Positions 7,897-16,370 of a stretch of 58,836 nucleotides of DNA are shown in pieces. This stretch comes from Caldilineaceae bacterium. Lineage in GTDB: Bacteria; Chloroflexota; Anaerolineae; Caldilineales; Caldilineaceae. The notes beneath the pieces are model-generated. The model saw only the letters and a list, made by a program, of their open reading frames with translations. It did not search any database and had not been told where the DNA came from. Position 1 is the first letter of the stretch. Every line of letters begins with the position of its first letter. Both the position numbers and the translations under genes were made by a program. The stretch is from assembly GCA_019637695.1 (NCBI GenBank), contig JAHBVG010000034.1:1-58836 (forward strand), read 5' to 3'.

Positions 7897-9111
7897 TTAA
7901 CCCTGCTGCGGAGGACGCCCCGTATAGCGCGCGCGCGGACGGATCATCTGGCTGGCGGCGTACTGCTCCAGCGCATGGCCGATCCAGCCGACGGCGCGAC
8001 CCAGGGCGAAGAGCGCCAATGCCGCGCCATCGGGGAGGGTGAAGGCGCGCGCCAGCGTCGCCAATCCGAAATCAATCGTCGGGTGATCATCGACGAGCGC
8101 GGCGGCGGCTTCCACAACTGCTGCCGCCAGGATCACCTCTTTGTGCTGTGGACGCGCCCTCTTGAGCATCGCCAGCAAAAGCCGCGCCCGGGGATCTCCT
8201 TCCGGGTAGAGCCGGTGACCAAACCCGGGGATCATCTCGCCGCGCCGGAGTCGATCCGCCAGCACTTGATGACTTCGCTCCGGCTGATCCACCTCGCGCA
8301 GCAGCGCTTCCACGCGTTCTGTATGACCGCCGTGGCGAGCGCCCTGCAACGCAGAGAGCGCCGCGATCACCGTGGCGTAAGGATTGGAGCCAGCCGAGGC
8401 GGCGCAACGCGCCGTAAATGCTGATACATTCAACTCGTGATCGGCGCAGAGAACCATCGCAGCGTTGAAGAGAGGTTGCGCTTCGGGCTGATCGGGCGTC
8501 CATATCTGCTGCAAGGAATGGGCGATGGCATCGCTGCCCAGCGCATGGCCCGTTGCCCCGCAGGCCATCAGCCGCAAGATGCGTGTTCCCGTGCGCAGGA
8601 CAGCCTGCGGACGCAGATCAAAAGCGCCGTCATCCTCGCCGGTAGCAACGATCAACATACCTTGCATACGCTCGACAACCCGCAGATCTGCCACCCGCGC
8701 CAGCACCCCGCGCAGCCGTTCCGAAACTGTAAACGCCTCGCCAAAGAGGTCCGCGCTCAGGTCATCTGTCCACAAGAGCGCGGCTACCTCTGCAATCGTA
8801 CAACTGCGCGCCAGCGCTGTGACTTCGTGACCGCGATAATAGAGATTGCCGTCCGCAATCAGCGTCAGCCCGGACTCCAGGATGGGCGCACCCCAATACA
8901 ATGCCTGTTCCGCCGCCAATGCCGGGTCCTGGCGTTGGGCCTTGCGCGCCAATAGACGCTCCACATCCTCAACACTATAACGCCGGACGCGGCTGTCTGC
9001 GCTACCCTCCTCTGAGCGGATGACCCCCCGGCTTACATAGGCATAGAGCGTGGATAGACTAATCCCCAATGCGGCGGCAGCTTCCTGAGCCGAATAATAG
9101 CGCTTCGCCAT
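7897..9111 (-). CDS. Citrate synthase-like protein with N-terminal HTH domain
   Basis: Residues 1-60 form a MerR/excisionase-type helix-turn-helix (YYSAQEAAAALGISLSTLYAY, then RRYSVEDVERLL). The remaining roughly 340 residues are a citrate synthase fold, with HGGHTERV and GFGHRLYPEGDPRARL carrying the two active-site histidines. The usual catalytic-Asp segment (TDLFTPxFA in the neighbour) reads LPDGAALALFA here, so the third catalytic residue may be displaced. Three ATGs occur in tandem; the third, at 9111, is spaced best from AGGAG. It is divergent from a normal citrate synthase gene. It may be an enzyme that senses DNA, or a regulator using the fold as a sensor for acetyl-CoA or oxaloacetate. 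Confidence 0.85.
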   Translation of the reverse strand: MAKRYYSAQEAAAALGISLSTLYAYVSRGVIRSEEGSADSRVRRYSVEDVERLLARKAQRQDPALAAEQALYWGAPILESGLTLIADGNLYYRGHEVTALARSCTIAEVAALLWTDDLSADLFGEAFTVSERLRGVLARVADLRVVERMQGMLIVATGEDDGAFDLRPQAVLRTGTRILRLMACGATGHALGSDAIAHSLQQIWTPDQPEAQPLFNAAMVLCADHELNVSAFTARCAASAGSNPYATVIAALSALQGARHGGHTERVEALLREVDQPERSHQVLADRLRRGEMIPGFGHRLYPEGDPRARLLLAMLKRARPQHKEVILAAAVVEAAAALVDDHPTIDFGLATLARAFTLPDGAALALFALGRAVGWIGHALEQYAASQMIRPRARYTGRPPQQG

Positions 9112-9128
9112 CATCATCTCCTAGGGTA

Positions 9129-9155
9129 TATTGATTTTTGAATCAATATTGACAA
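9129..9155 (-). promoter_or_regulatory. Promoter of HTH-citrate synthase with palindrome in the spacer
   Basis: On the minus strand a -35-like TTGTCA (9155-9150) is followed after 17 bp by AATATA. The spacer is almost filled by a perfect 8-bp inverted repeat, TATTGATT-n4-AATCAATA (9129-9148). An operator here would block transcription. The nearest candidate binder is the HTH domain of the gene itself. Confidence 0.6.
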
Positions 9156-9198
9156 TATATATTTGATTGTTCATAATGGCAAATAAGAGATGCGATAA

Positions 9199-9244
9199 TG
9201 GGTATTGGATATTGGGTACTTTTCGCCTCACTATCCAATCTCTA
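9199..9244. repeat. ATTGGATATTGGG-type hairpin repeat
   Basis: GGGTATTGGATATTGGG and a weaker complement ACTATCCAATC form one short copy of the dispersed repeat, directly left of a MITE-like element. Confidence 0.5.
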
Positions 9245-9246
9245 GT

Positions 9247-9381
9247 GGGTGTATTCAAAATGGGTTGATGATTCGTAAGGGTTTGGGTGGACGGCAAAGA
9301 AGCAATGGCTTTCGCAGACGATTTTTGTGAGCCGTCCACCCAAACCCCTACCCAGACGGCCAACTCATTTTGACCACACCC
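9247..9381. mobile_element. MITE-like element, 135 bp
   Basis: The outer inverted repeats are GGGTGTATTCAAAATGGGTTG on the left and, read inverted, GGGTGTGGTCAAAATGAGTTG on the right. A second inner pair, GGGTTTGGGTGGACGGC and GCCGTCCACCCAAACCC, is perfect. The whole folds into one long hairpin with no coding capacity. It lies between the two divergent citrate synthases. A TCTA is present near both ends, a possible target duplication that I cannot confirm. Confidence 0.65.
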
Positions 9382-9425
9382 TTATCTAATCCCCAACACC
9401 CAATTTTGCCGAAAGGAACCCACCC

Positions 9426-10559
9426 TTGGAAACCACCATCCGCCCCGGTTTGGAGGGCGTCGTTGCCGCCAGTACCCGTTTGAGCCATGTGGACGGGCTG
9501 GCCGGAGAGCTAATCATTGCCGGTTTTGCGCTAGAGGAACTTGCACAAAAAGCCAGCTTTGAAGAGACAATCTATCTGCTCTGGCATGATCGTCTGCCCA
9601 CCTTGCCTGAACTAGAGCGCTTTCGCCAGGAACTGGCGCTGCGGCGGGCATTGCCGCAGGTCACGGTGGATCTTTTGCGAGCAGCCGCTTCCCAGCAGAT
9701 CCCCGTGATGGATGCGCTGCGCATGGCCGCGGCGACGCTCAGCCTCGATTCACCTGTGGGGGATGACGCACAAACTGAGGCGAAAACGCTGGTTGCCCGC
9801 TTCCCCACGATTGTAGCGGCGTATTGGCGGCTGTCTCAGGCTCTGGAACCGATCCAGCCCGATCCTGCGCTGGGGCACGCTGCCAACTATCTCTACATGC
9901 TGACCAGCGAACAACCTAATGCTGCGCAGGTACGCGGGCTGGAGAGCTATCTCAACACAGTCTCAGATCATGGCTTCAACGTCTCAACCTTCGCGGCGCG
10001 GGTCATCATCTCCACAAGCACGGATCTCACATCCGCCATTGTCGGCGCGGTCGGCGCGTTGAAGGGTCCGCTGCATGGCGGCGCGCCAGGACCGGCGCTG
10101 GACATGGTCTTTGAGATCGGCAGCGCGGATCGGGCTGAATCTTATCTGCGCGCAAAGCTGGAGCGAGGCGAGCGGCTGATGGGCTTTGGTCACCGCATCT
10201 ACAAAGTGCGTGATCCACGGGCGGTGGTGTTGGCGGCAGCCGCCGCGCAGATGTACCACGAAAGCGGCGATCTGGCCCTTTATGATCTAGCGCAGTCCGT
10301 CGAGGAAGTCGCCTTGCGTCTGCTAGAGGAATATAAACCGGGCCGAAAGCTGCAAACCAATGTGGAATTCTATACAGCGCTCCTGCTCCACGGGCTGGGC
10401 ATGGAAACCGATCTCTTCACGCCAACCTTCGCCATCGGGCGCGTCGCCGGCTGGATCGCCCACTGCTTCGAGCAGCAAGAAGCCAATCGCATCATCCGCC
10501 CGCAATCGGTCTATCACGGCGCCAAAGGGAGGCGGTGGGAGGAATATGGAAGCGTTTGA
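9426..10559 (+). CDS. Citrate synthase / 2-methylcitrate synthase
   Basis: The 377-residue protein is a complete type II-short citrate synthase fold enzyme that condenses acetyl-CoA with oxaloacetate. Active-site elements are present: GPLHGGAPG and GFGHRIYKVRDPRA with both histidines, and ETDLFTPTFAIGRVAGW with the catalytic Asp. The start is TTG at 9426 (METTIRPGLEGVVA), supported by AAGGAA upstream and by the family N-terminus. It overlaps the cupin gene by 14 bp. Methylcitrate synthase activity cannot be excluded from sequence, but no prpB or prpD is nearby. Confidence 0.9.
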   Translation: METTIRPGLEGVVAASTRLSHVDGLAGELIIAGFALEELAQKASFEETIYLLWHDRLPTLPELERFRQELALRRALPQVTVDLLRAAASQQIPVMDALRMAAATLSLDSPVGDDAQTEAKTLVARFPTIVAAYWRLSQALEPIQPDPALGHAANYLYMLTSEQPNAAQVRGLESYLNTVSDHGFNVSTFAARVIISTSTDLTSAIVGAVGALKGPLHGGAPGPALDMVFEIGSADRAESYLRAKLERGERLMGFGHRIYKVRDPRAVVLAAAAAQMYHESGDLALYDLAQSVEEVALRLLEEYKPGRKLQTNVEFYTALLLHGLGMETDLFTPTFAIGRVAGWIAHCFEQQEANRIIRPQSVYHGAKGRRWEEYGSV

Positions 10560-10866
10560 GTATGCCGAGCTGCGGGAGAAGCGGCGGCATAGCGGAAAGT
10601 CTTATCTGGAGTTTCTACGTTACCCGTCGATGAGCATGGGCCTTTACGAGCTGCCATCCGACGGGGTCGATCCACAGCAGCCCCACGCCGAGGACGAGAT
10701 CTACTATGTGGTGCGCGGTCGCGCTCAGATCTACGTCGACGGCGAGGATCGCACCGTGGGTCCCGGCTCAGTGATCTTTGTCGCCAGGGGCATCGAACAC
10801 CGTTTTCACACCATTGAGGAAGATCTCAGCATCCTCGTGGTCTTTGCGCCTGCGGAATCAAAATAA
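10546..10866 (+). CDS. Small cupin-domain protein
   Basis: The 106-residue protein is a single cupin barrel. Motif 1 is PHAEDEIYYVVRGRAQI, with His and Glu as metal ligands, and motif 2 is GPGSVIFVARGIEHRF, with a final His ligand. The ATG at 10546 follows GGGAGGA and overlaps the end of the citrate synthase gene, so translation is coupled. Small cupins of this form are often sensors or isomerase-like enzymes. The reaction is unknown. Confidence 0.85.
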   Translation: MEAFEYAELREKRRHSGKSYLEFLRYPSMSMGLYELPSDGVDPQQPHAEDEIYYVVRGRAQIYVDGEDRTVGPGSVIFVARGIEHRFHTIEEDLSILVVFAPAESK

Positions 10867-10937
10867 TACCAGATTCACCATCTTCATTATCTCATCATCT
10901 ACCAATCCAAACTTCATCTCCAATTTGGGAGGATTTC

Positions 10938-11873
10938 ATGACAAGGTTTGCGTTTTTCAACGGTAAAATTGTTCCCATCGAAGAGGCTAAGGTGAGCGTA
11001 ATGACCCATGCGCTCAACTATGGGACAGGCTGTTTTGGCGGCATCCGCGGCTATTGGAATAGGGCGCACGAGCAGCTTTACGTCTTCCGCATGGTGGATC
11101 ATTACCGGCGATTTTTGCAGAGCGCCAAATTGTTGCTGATGGAATTGGACTACAGCGCCGAGGAACTGGTCGAGATCACCGTCGATCTGCTGGGGCGTGA
11201 AGGGTGGACGCAGGACTGCTACATCCGCCCACTGGCCTATAAATCAACCGAGGGGATCGGCGTGCGACTGCACAATTTGGAGGATGGGCTGACGATCTTC
11301 AGTGTGCCAATGGGCGATTACCTGCCGGTCGATCACGGCATCCGTCTGGGGACGAGCAGTTGGCGGCGCGTGGACGATACGGCGATCCCGGCGCGGGGCA
11401 AGATCAGCGGCAGCTACGCCAACAGCGCTTTGATCAAAACCGAAGCGCAGTTCAACGGCTTCGACGACGCGCTCGTCCTCAACCAGGATGGGCATGTCTC
11501 TGAGGCCAGCGCCGCCAACTTCTTGATGGTGCGCAACGGCAAGTTGATCACCACGACTATCTCCGACAATGTGCTAGAGGGGATCGTGCGATCTTCGGTG
11601 CTGCAACTGGCGCAGGAGCAGTTGGGGCTGCCCGTTGAGGAACGTCCCATCGACCGCTCTGAGGTTTATATTGCCGATGAGGCTTTCCTCTGTGGGACGG
11701 GTGTACAGATCTCGCCTGTCATCTCGGTGGATCATCGCACAATCGGCAATGGTGAAGTAGGACCGGTGGTCACGCAGATCCAAAAGCTCTTCTTTGATAT
11801 CGTACGCGGCAACGATCCTGCCTACGGTCACTGGCTGACGGCAGTGCCGCAGCGAGAACTCGTGATGGGGTAG
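10938..11873 (+). CDS. Branched-chain aminotransferase-like protein, paralog 1
   Basis: The 311-residue fold type IV PLP enzyme moves amino groups between branched-chain amino acids and 2-oxoglutarate. The start MTRFAFFNGKIVP, the NYGTGCFGGIRGYW segment, and the PLP lysine in ARGKISGSY (Lys155) are visible. The SEASAANFLMVRNG segment fits phosphate binding. It is closely similar along its whole length to the product of 12491-13420 and differs from the canonical IlvE at 35114. The RBS is GGGAGGA. D-amino acid transaminase-type or specialised BCAT activity is possible. Confidence 0.88.
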   Translation: MTRFAFFNGKIVPIEEAKVSVMTHALNYGTGCFGGIRGYWNRAHEQLYVFRMVDHYRRFLQSAKLLLMELDYSAEELVEITVDLLGREGWTQDCYIRPLAYKSTEGIGVRLHNLEDGLTIFSVPMGDYLPVDHGIRLGTSSWRRVDDTAIPARGKISGSYANSALIKTEAQFNGFDDALVLNQDGHVSEASAANFLMVRNGKLITTTISDNVLEGIVRSSVLQLAQEQLGLPVEERPIDRSEVYIADEAFLCGTGVQISPVISVDHRTIGNGEVGPVVTQIQKLFFDIVRGNDPAYGHWLTAVPQRELVMG

Positions 11874-11931
11874 ATATTGAATGTGTTGCGTGTTACGTGC
11901 CTCAAAACATGCAGCACGCAACACGTTCTCC

Positions 11932-12327
11932 CTACCCCAACTCATACTCGAATACAATCGGATAAGGTCCATGCCCGGCGAGACTATAGTTGCTCTCTCC
12001 TTGGATCCCCTTCAGTTCACCTGTGCCCGACCCGGAGACAACAAACCAGGAAAGCGTCACCCCTGTTTCGTCAAAGATGCCGCTGTGCTGGACGACAAAT
12101 GAGCCTGCCTGTCCTTCGACAGCCCCCTCAATCCTCGCCAGCCCAACATAATTGCCAGTGCCATCTGCGCGATAGAACATCAGATAATCCTCTGCGCTTT
12201 CGCCCTCAAGCGCGCCCTCAAAGGTGAAGACCGCGCTGACCTGGGTGAATTTGGCGCCGTCCGCCAGCTCCTGATAAGGTTTTTCATCCCAACTTTTGAC
12301 GGCAAACGTGGCATTGGCCTGTTTCAT
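11932..12327 (-). CDS. DUF3224 family protein
   Basis: The 131-residue protein starts MKQANATFAVKSWDEKPY and ends with GTGELKGIQGESNYSLAGHG, the pattern of the DUF3224 family, a lipocalin-like small beta-barrel of unknown function. A good AGGAG stands 7 bp upstream of the ATG at 12327. It lies on the opposite strand between two duplicate aminotransferase genes. The function is not known. Confidence 0.85.
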   Translation of the reverse strand: MKQANATFAVKSWDEKPYQELADGAKFTQVSAVFTFEGALEGESAEDYLMFYRADGTGNYVGLARIEGAVEGQAGSFVVQHSGIFDETGVTLSWFVVSGSGTGELKGIQGESNYSLAGHGPYPIVFEYELG

Positions 12328-12490
12328 GCTCTGCTCCTGGGTGGGTGGATGGTCGCCTTCAAAGTTTATCGCACACGTGTTCTATTGTCAAACACCATGA
12401 TTTTCACCCTGCTAAATCCCCAATGCGGCGGAAGCGGTGTATACTAGCGCCAGGATTGAATTCGATTTTCCATCTGCAAGGAGCCATGTC

Positions 12491-13420
12491 GTGACCAGGT
12501 ATGCCTATTTCCACGGTGAGATCGTCCCCATTGAGCAGGCCAAAGTTAGCATTATGACGAATACGTTCAACTATGGCACGGGCTGCTTTGGCGGCATCCG
12601 CGGCTATTGGAATGAGGAACGGCAGCAACTCTACGTCTTCCGCATCCTCGACCACTACCGTCGCTTTTTGGACAGCGCGCACATCTTGCTGGCGCAGTTG
12701 GATTACACCCCTGAGCAGTTGGCGCAGATCACCGTCGATCTGCTCAGCAAGGAAGGCTGGCGGCAGAACTGTTATATCCGCCCGATTGCCTACAAAGCAG
12801 ATGAGTCAATTGTGGTGCGGTTACACGATCTACAGGACAAGGTCGCCATCTTTAGCCAGCCCGTGGGGAATTATCTGCCCATCGCCGAGGGGATCAGCGT
12901 CGGCACGAGCAGTTGGCGCCGCGTGGACGATACGATGATCCCGGCGCGGGGCAAGATCATCGGTAGCTATGTCAACAGCGCGCTGATCAAGAGCGAGGCC
13001 CAGCTCAACGGCTTCGACGATGCCATTGTCCTCAACCAGGATGGTCATGTGTCGGAGGGGAGCGCCGCCAATTTCGCCATGATCCGCAAGGGCGTGCTGG
13101 TGACGCCGCCAACCAGCAGCAACATTTTGGAAGGCATTACCCGGCGCACGGTGATCCAATTGGCCCAAGAGGAGATGGGGCTGCCCGTGGAGATCCGCGA
13201 GATCGACCGCAGCGAAGTCTACCTGGCCGAGGAAGCCTTCTACTGTGGAACCGGCGCCCAGGTTTCGCCGATTGTCTCCATCGATCACCGTCCCATCGGT
13301 ACGGGCAAAGTTGGTCCGCTGGTGGCCGAACTGCAAGCCCTCTATTTCCGCGTCGTCAAAGGCGAAGTGGAAAGGTACACAGATTGGTTGACGCCTGTGC
13401 CGCAGGCAGTGACGGCGTAG
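12491..13420 (+). CDS. Branched-chain aminotransferase-like protein, paralog 2
   Basis: The 309-residue protein aligns without gaps with paralog 1 at 10938: NYGTGCFGGIRGYW, EGW-x3-CYIRP, and the PLP lysine in ARGKIIGSY (Lys155). The GTG at 12491 is chosen because it aligns with the start of paralog 1 and stands 7 bp behind AGGAG; a longer form from 12437 is rejected. Differences cluster around residues 104-136, near the expected substrate-side loop, which suggests a shifted specificity. A long hairpin with TTTTT follows the gene. Confidence 0.88.
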   Translation: MTRYAYFHGEIVPIEQAKVSIMTNTFNYGTGCFGGIRGYWNEERQQLYVFRILDHYRRFLDSAHILLAQLDYTPEQLAQITVDLLSKEGWRQNCYIRPIAYKADESIVVRLHDLQDKVAIFSQPVGNYLPIAEGISVGTSSWRRVDDTMIPARGKIIGSYVNSALIKSEAQLNGFDDAIVLNQDGHVSEGSAANFAMIRKGVLVTPPTSSNILEGITRRTVIQLAQEEMGLPVEIREIDRSEVYLAEEAFYCGTGAQVSPIVSIDHRPIGTGKVGPLVAELQALYFRVVKGEVERYTDWLTPVPQAVTA

Positions 13421-13422
13421 GA

Positions 13423-13497
13423 GAGAATGGGGAGTGGTGATAGGTGATTGGGAATCTGCCCCGGTCACCTATCACCACTCCCCATTCCCCATTCTTT
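13423..13497 (+). terminator. Repeat-derived hairpin acting as terminator
   Basis: GAATGGGGAGTGGTGATAGG pairs with CCTATCACCACTCCCCATTC, followed by TTTTTC on the plus strand. It is a member of the dispersed repeat family but has terminator form, placed between convergent genes. Confidence 0.7.
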
Positions 13498-13498
13498 T

Positions 13499-14929
13499 TC
13501 ACGGGCGCGGATTCTCTGGCGTTTCGGCTGAGAGCGGGGACGGGGGAATACTTTCGGCAAGCAGGGCTTCGGCCGATCGGATTTCAATATTGCGCGTGCC
13601 ATCCTGTCGCAGGGCGGATGGCAAGATGTAAATGTTGGGATTCAAATAGGGCAACGGATCGGAGAAGCCGCCCCAGCCATCCCCCCGGCTGTAGGGTGGA
13701 ATGCGGATGGCAAAATGCAGGTGAGGACCGGTGCTTGACCCACTGTTGCCGGAAGGCCCAATCACCCCACCGGGCGCAACGATTTGCCCCACGCCCACGC
13801 CGACCTGCGCCATGTGCGCATAGAGCGACTCCCCCCAACTGTGTTGCAAGACCACGTAATGTCCATAGCCGTTGGCGTCGAAACCGAGCTGGCTGACCCG
13901 GCCACTGTCCACGGCTAACAGATCGGTGCCAATGGGCATGGCAAAATCCACGCCATTATGACCGCGCAACGGCACACCATCGTAGGTATATTGACCATAG
14001 AAGCCAGGATTTTGCCCGAAGAGCTGCGAAATCAGATGGCGTCCTCGGTGCGGCGCGCCCAGGTATCGATTCTGACTGGGGTTGGGGATCGGGGCGCCGG
14101 GTAAAGCGGGCGGCAAGGAAATCAGCACGGCGCCGGTCTCCACGCGTTGCGCCACCCAACCGGTGACGGCGCTGCCGCCTGTGGTGATCCCTGTGACGAA
14201 CCACCATGTCAATGTATCCGCCACTTGCGGACCACCGCGCACAAAGAGCGTCATGTTGGGCCAGAAGATGCCCAATGTATCGTCAACGGGCTGGTTGAGA
14301 TGGCCTGGGGAACGCCGCACACGCACGCTGGCACGCGTGGTCAGGATATCCCCTGGTTGGAATTCTGGCGCCGGGGGTGTGGATCCACCCGAAGCGGGCA
14401 ACAAGAGCATCACCCCATTTGGATCGCGCTCTGCCATCCAACCGCGTCGTGGAGCATTCTGCACTTGGGCTTCGACCTGCCACCAGATTAATCCATCTAT
14501 TGCCTGAGGACCGCCCACAACGCGGATCTGCATGTTGGGTGGTATGTCGGCGATGATGTCCGTTGGCGGCTTGTTCACATAACCGGGTGACTGGCGCAGC
14601 CGCACAGTCGCCTGTGTGATCGCGTCCCCATTGATCTGGATTGTGGGCGAAGATAGGTCGCGCACAATCTCCAACAGGGGCAGACCTGCCGCCGTGGCTT
14701 CGGCCATCCAACCGGTGAGCGAGCGTCCATCCGCATCGGTTTCCACCTCCCACCAGGTCAGATCATCGAGCCGGCGCGGTCCATCGATCAACCGCACCCG
14801 GCTGCCAGTTGGGATCGTGGCAAGGACATCGCCGGCGGGCTTGTTGCGCACCCCGGGCGTGCGGCGCAGATTGACTGCCGTCGTCGTGCGCGCCAGCCTT
14901 CCCAGCGTAAAGTTGGAATCGAGGGTCAT
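13499..14929 (-). CDS. M23 metallopeptidase with three SH3-like domains
   Basis: The 476-residue protein has three SH3-type repeats at about residues 15-85, 105-175 and 200-270, each with the LRRTPG/LRQSPG/VRRSPG opener and a WW segment. An LytM/M23 peptidase domain follows at about 300-425. Zinc ligands are visible in GHNGVDFAMP and GPHLHFAIR, with YAHM as the catalytic segment. Such enzymes cut peptidoglycan cross-links, and the SH3 parts bind wall peptides. No signal peptide is apparent, which is odd for a wall enzyme, so export by another route or a missed upstream start is possible. Confidence 0.88.
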   Translation of the reverse strand: MTLDSNFTLGRLARTTTAVNLRRTPGVRNKPAGDVLATIPTGSRVRLIDGPRRLDDLTWWEVETDADGRSLTGWMAEATAAGLPLLEIVRDLSSPTIQINGDAITQATVRLRQSPGYVNKPPTDIIADIPPNMQIRVVGGPQAIDGLIWWQVEAQVQNAPRRGWMAERDPNGVMLLLPASGGSTPPAPEFQPGDILTTRASVRVRRSPGHLNQPVDDTLGIFWPNMTLFVRGGPQVADTLTWWFVTGITTGGSAVTGWVAQRVETGAVLISLPPALPGAPIPNPSQNRYLGAPHRGRHLISQLFGQNPGFYGQYTYDGVPLRGHNGVDFAMPIGTDLLAVDSGRVSQLGFDANGYGHYVVLQHSWGESLYAHMAQVGVGVGQIVAPGGVIGPSGNSGSSTGPHLHFAIRIPPYSRGDGWGGFSDPLPYLNPNIYILPSALRQDGTRNIEIRSAEALLAESIPPSPLSAETPENPRP

Positions 14930-15461
14930 GCGCGTCTACCTTTGGGTGGCGTTTCGGGATCTCTACTTGCAACGATAGAGATTTCCACCCGATAAAACAG
15001 TAGGTGACGCTGCAATTGTGGGGGATCAAACGGGGGAAAGTTGGGCGCGGATCTTCGGGAGCAGAGGTTGGATCACAGATTTCACAGATAGCCGAAAACC
15101 TCGCAAAAGATTGGGTAGGACATTCCCGCATTGATAAATAACTTTCAATACTGTAATGTAAAAGGAATGTATAAGTATTTTTTATTATAGGAGTATCACT
15201 GATGTATTTTTCCGTATCTATATCCGCACTATAAGACAATAAAACTATATAGCAATTAATTGAAATAACGATTGATTGAAAACGCAGCTGAAAAAATAAT
15301 AGGATTCGATAATCGAGTTTTCAACACAGTGCCATTCGTAGAACGAGAGGCTTAGGAGAGACTCGATTTTTTAATGGCAGAAGGCCGCCACGATTCGAGC
15401 AGCATCGAGTTTCTGGCTGCACAATTACCGTCAACCTGTTACGCCGGGGGGATTCATAGCA
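14930..15461. other. 532-bp gap without a gene
   Basis: The stretch is clearly AT-rich from about 15120 to 15340, unlike its surroundings. It contains no convincing coding sequence or strong hairpin. It probably holds the divergent promoters of the M23 peptidase and the membrane protein, but I cannot place them. Confidence 0.5.
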
Positions 15462-16361
15462 TTGGTAAATAACAAGTTCCCTAAGCTGCTTGCCGGGTTT
15501 GAAGTTTATAACGACTGGCGGGAACGTCTGAATAGAGCGCAGCGTTGCGCTTACGGCGCCTTTCGGGTCGCCGTGGCTACAACTGTGATTGCCGCAATCA
15601 TTTTAGGTATTGACTGGTTTACTCGGCTCCAAAACCTGTTTATCATTGAAGTTGTTTGGTTTTTTATGTTTGCTGTTGGTGGATGGTGTATCACTCGCTC
15701 CACTTTCCGTCGTCTTTATCGCTACCTGATGATTGCAACAGCGGCAACGATGCTGTTCGTGCTGATTGGGCTGTTGACGCCATCGGCTGGGCTTGGGGGA
15801 TGGTGGCGCTTGCTCATCCCATTGGCGCCGATCCTCGTCCTTTGGGGAGGGGTCGTCTGGGCTACCCTTAAGGATAGCCAGGCGTCCCCGTTTTCTTTGC
15901 TTTCACTGCGATGGCGTCCCAAAGCGCTGTTCTATGGGTTTTGCGCCGGCGCGCTCCTTTTCTCTCAGCACTTCCTGGCGGGGATCTTCACTGTCTCAGG
16001 GACTGTGTTATGGCCCGCCGAAGCGTTGAACGCGCTGGGAATGATTGGACGTTTGGGGATGGTTGTTCTGGTGTGGGCGGTGGCTGAGGAGTTGATCTTT
16101 CGGGCAACCATCTTTGATTATCTGCACCATGTACGTGGGATCAATCTCTGGTTAGCGATTTTTATGAGCATGGCGCTCAATCTGCTTGTTTATCTGCCCC
16201 AGACGCCAACAGGGGCGGCGCCAGAGCAACAGATATTGTTTTGGTTGGGGCCAGCCATGTTGTCTATCACCAACGCGCTACTGTGGACGTGGGAGCGTGG
16301 GGCAAATTCTGCGGTTGCCAGCAACATGACATTTCGTATTCTGTACCTGCTCTTACGATAG
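15462..16361 (+). CDS. CPBP-like integral membrane protein, degenerate motifs
   Basis: The 299-residue protein has about eight membrane segments. AEELIFRATIFDYL near residue 211 matches motif 1 (EExxxR) of the CPBP/Abi family of membrane proteases related to Rce1. The histidines expected in motifs 2 and 3 are not seen (SMALNLLVY and NSAVASNM instead). It may therefore be an inactive relative or a misassigned membrane protein. The start is a TTG at 15462 behind a G-rich ribosome site. It is 9 bp upstream of a sensor kinase gene, suggesting a role in signalling with it. Confidence 0.6.
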   Translation: MVNNKFPKLLAGFEVYNDWRERLNRAQRCAYGAFRVAVATTVIAAIILGIDWFTRLQNLFIIEVVWFFMFAVGGWCITRSTFRRLYRYLMIATAATMLFVLIGLLTPSAGLGGWWRLLIPLAPILVLWGGVVWATLKDSQASPFSLLSLRWRPKALFYGFCAGALLFSQHFLAGIFTVSGTVLWPAEALNALGMIGRLGMVVLVWAVAEELIFRATIFDYLHHVRGINLWLAIFMSMALNLLVYLPQTPTGAAPEQQILFWLGPAMLSITNALLWTWERGANSAVASNMTFRILYLLLR

Positions 16362-16370
16362 GGAAGTTTT

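Noticed and set aside
14763..15239. Minus-strand frame of 158 codons across the M23 peptidase start and AT-rich gap
   Set aside because: It overlaps the M23 gene in another frame and has no conserved pattern or good ribosome site.
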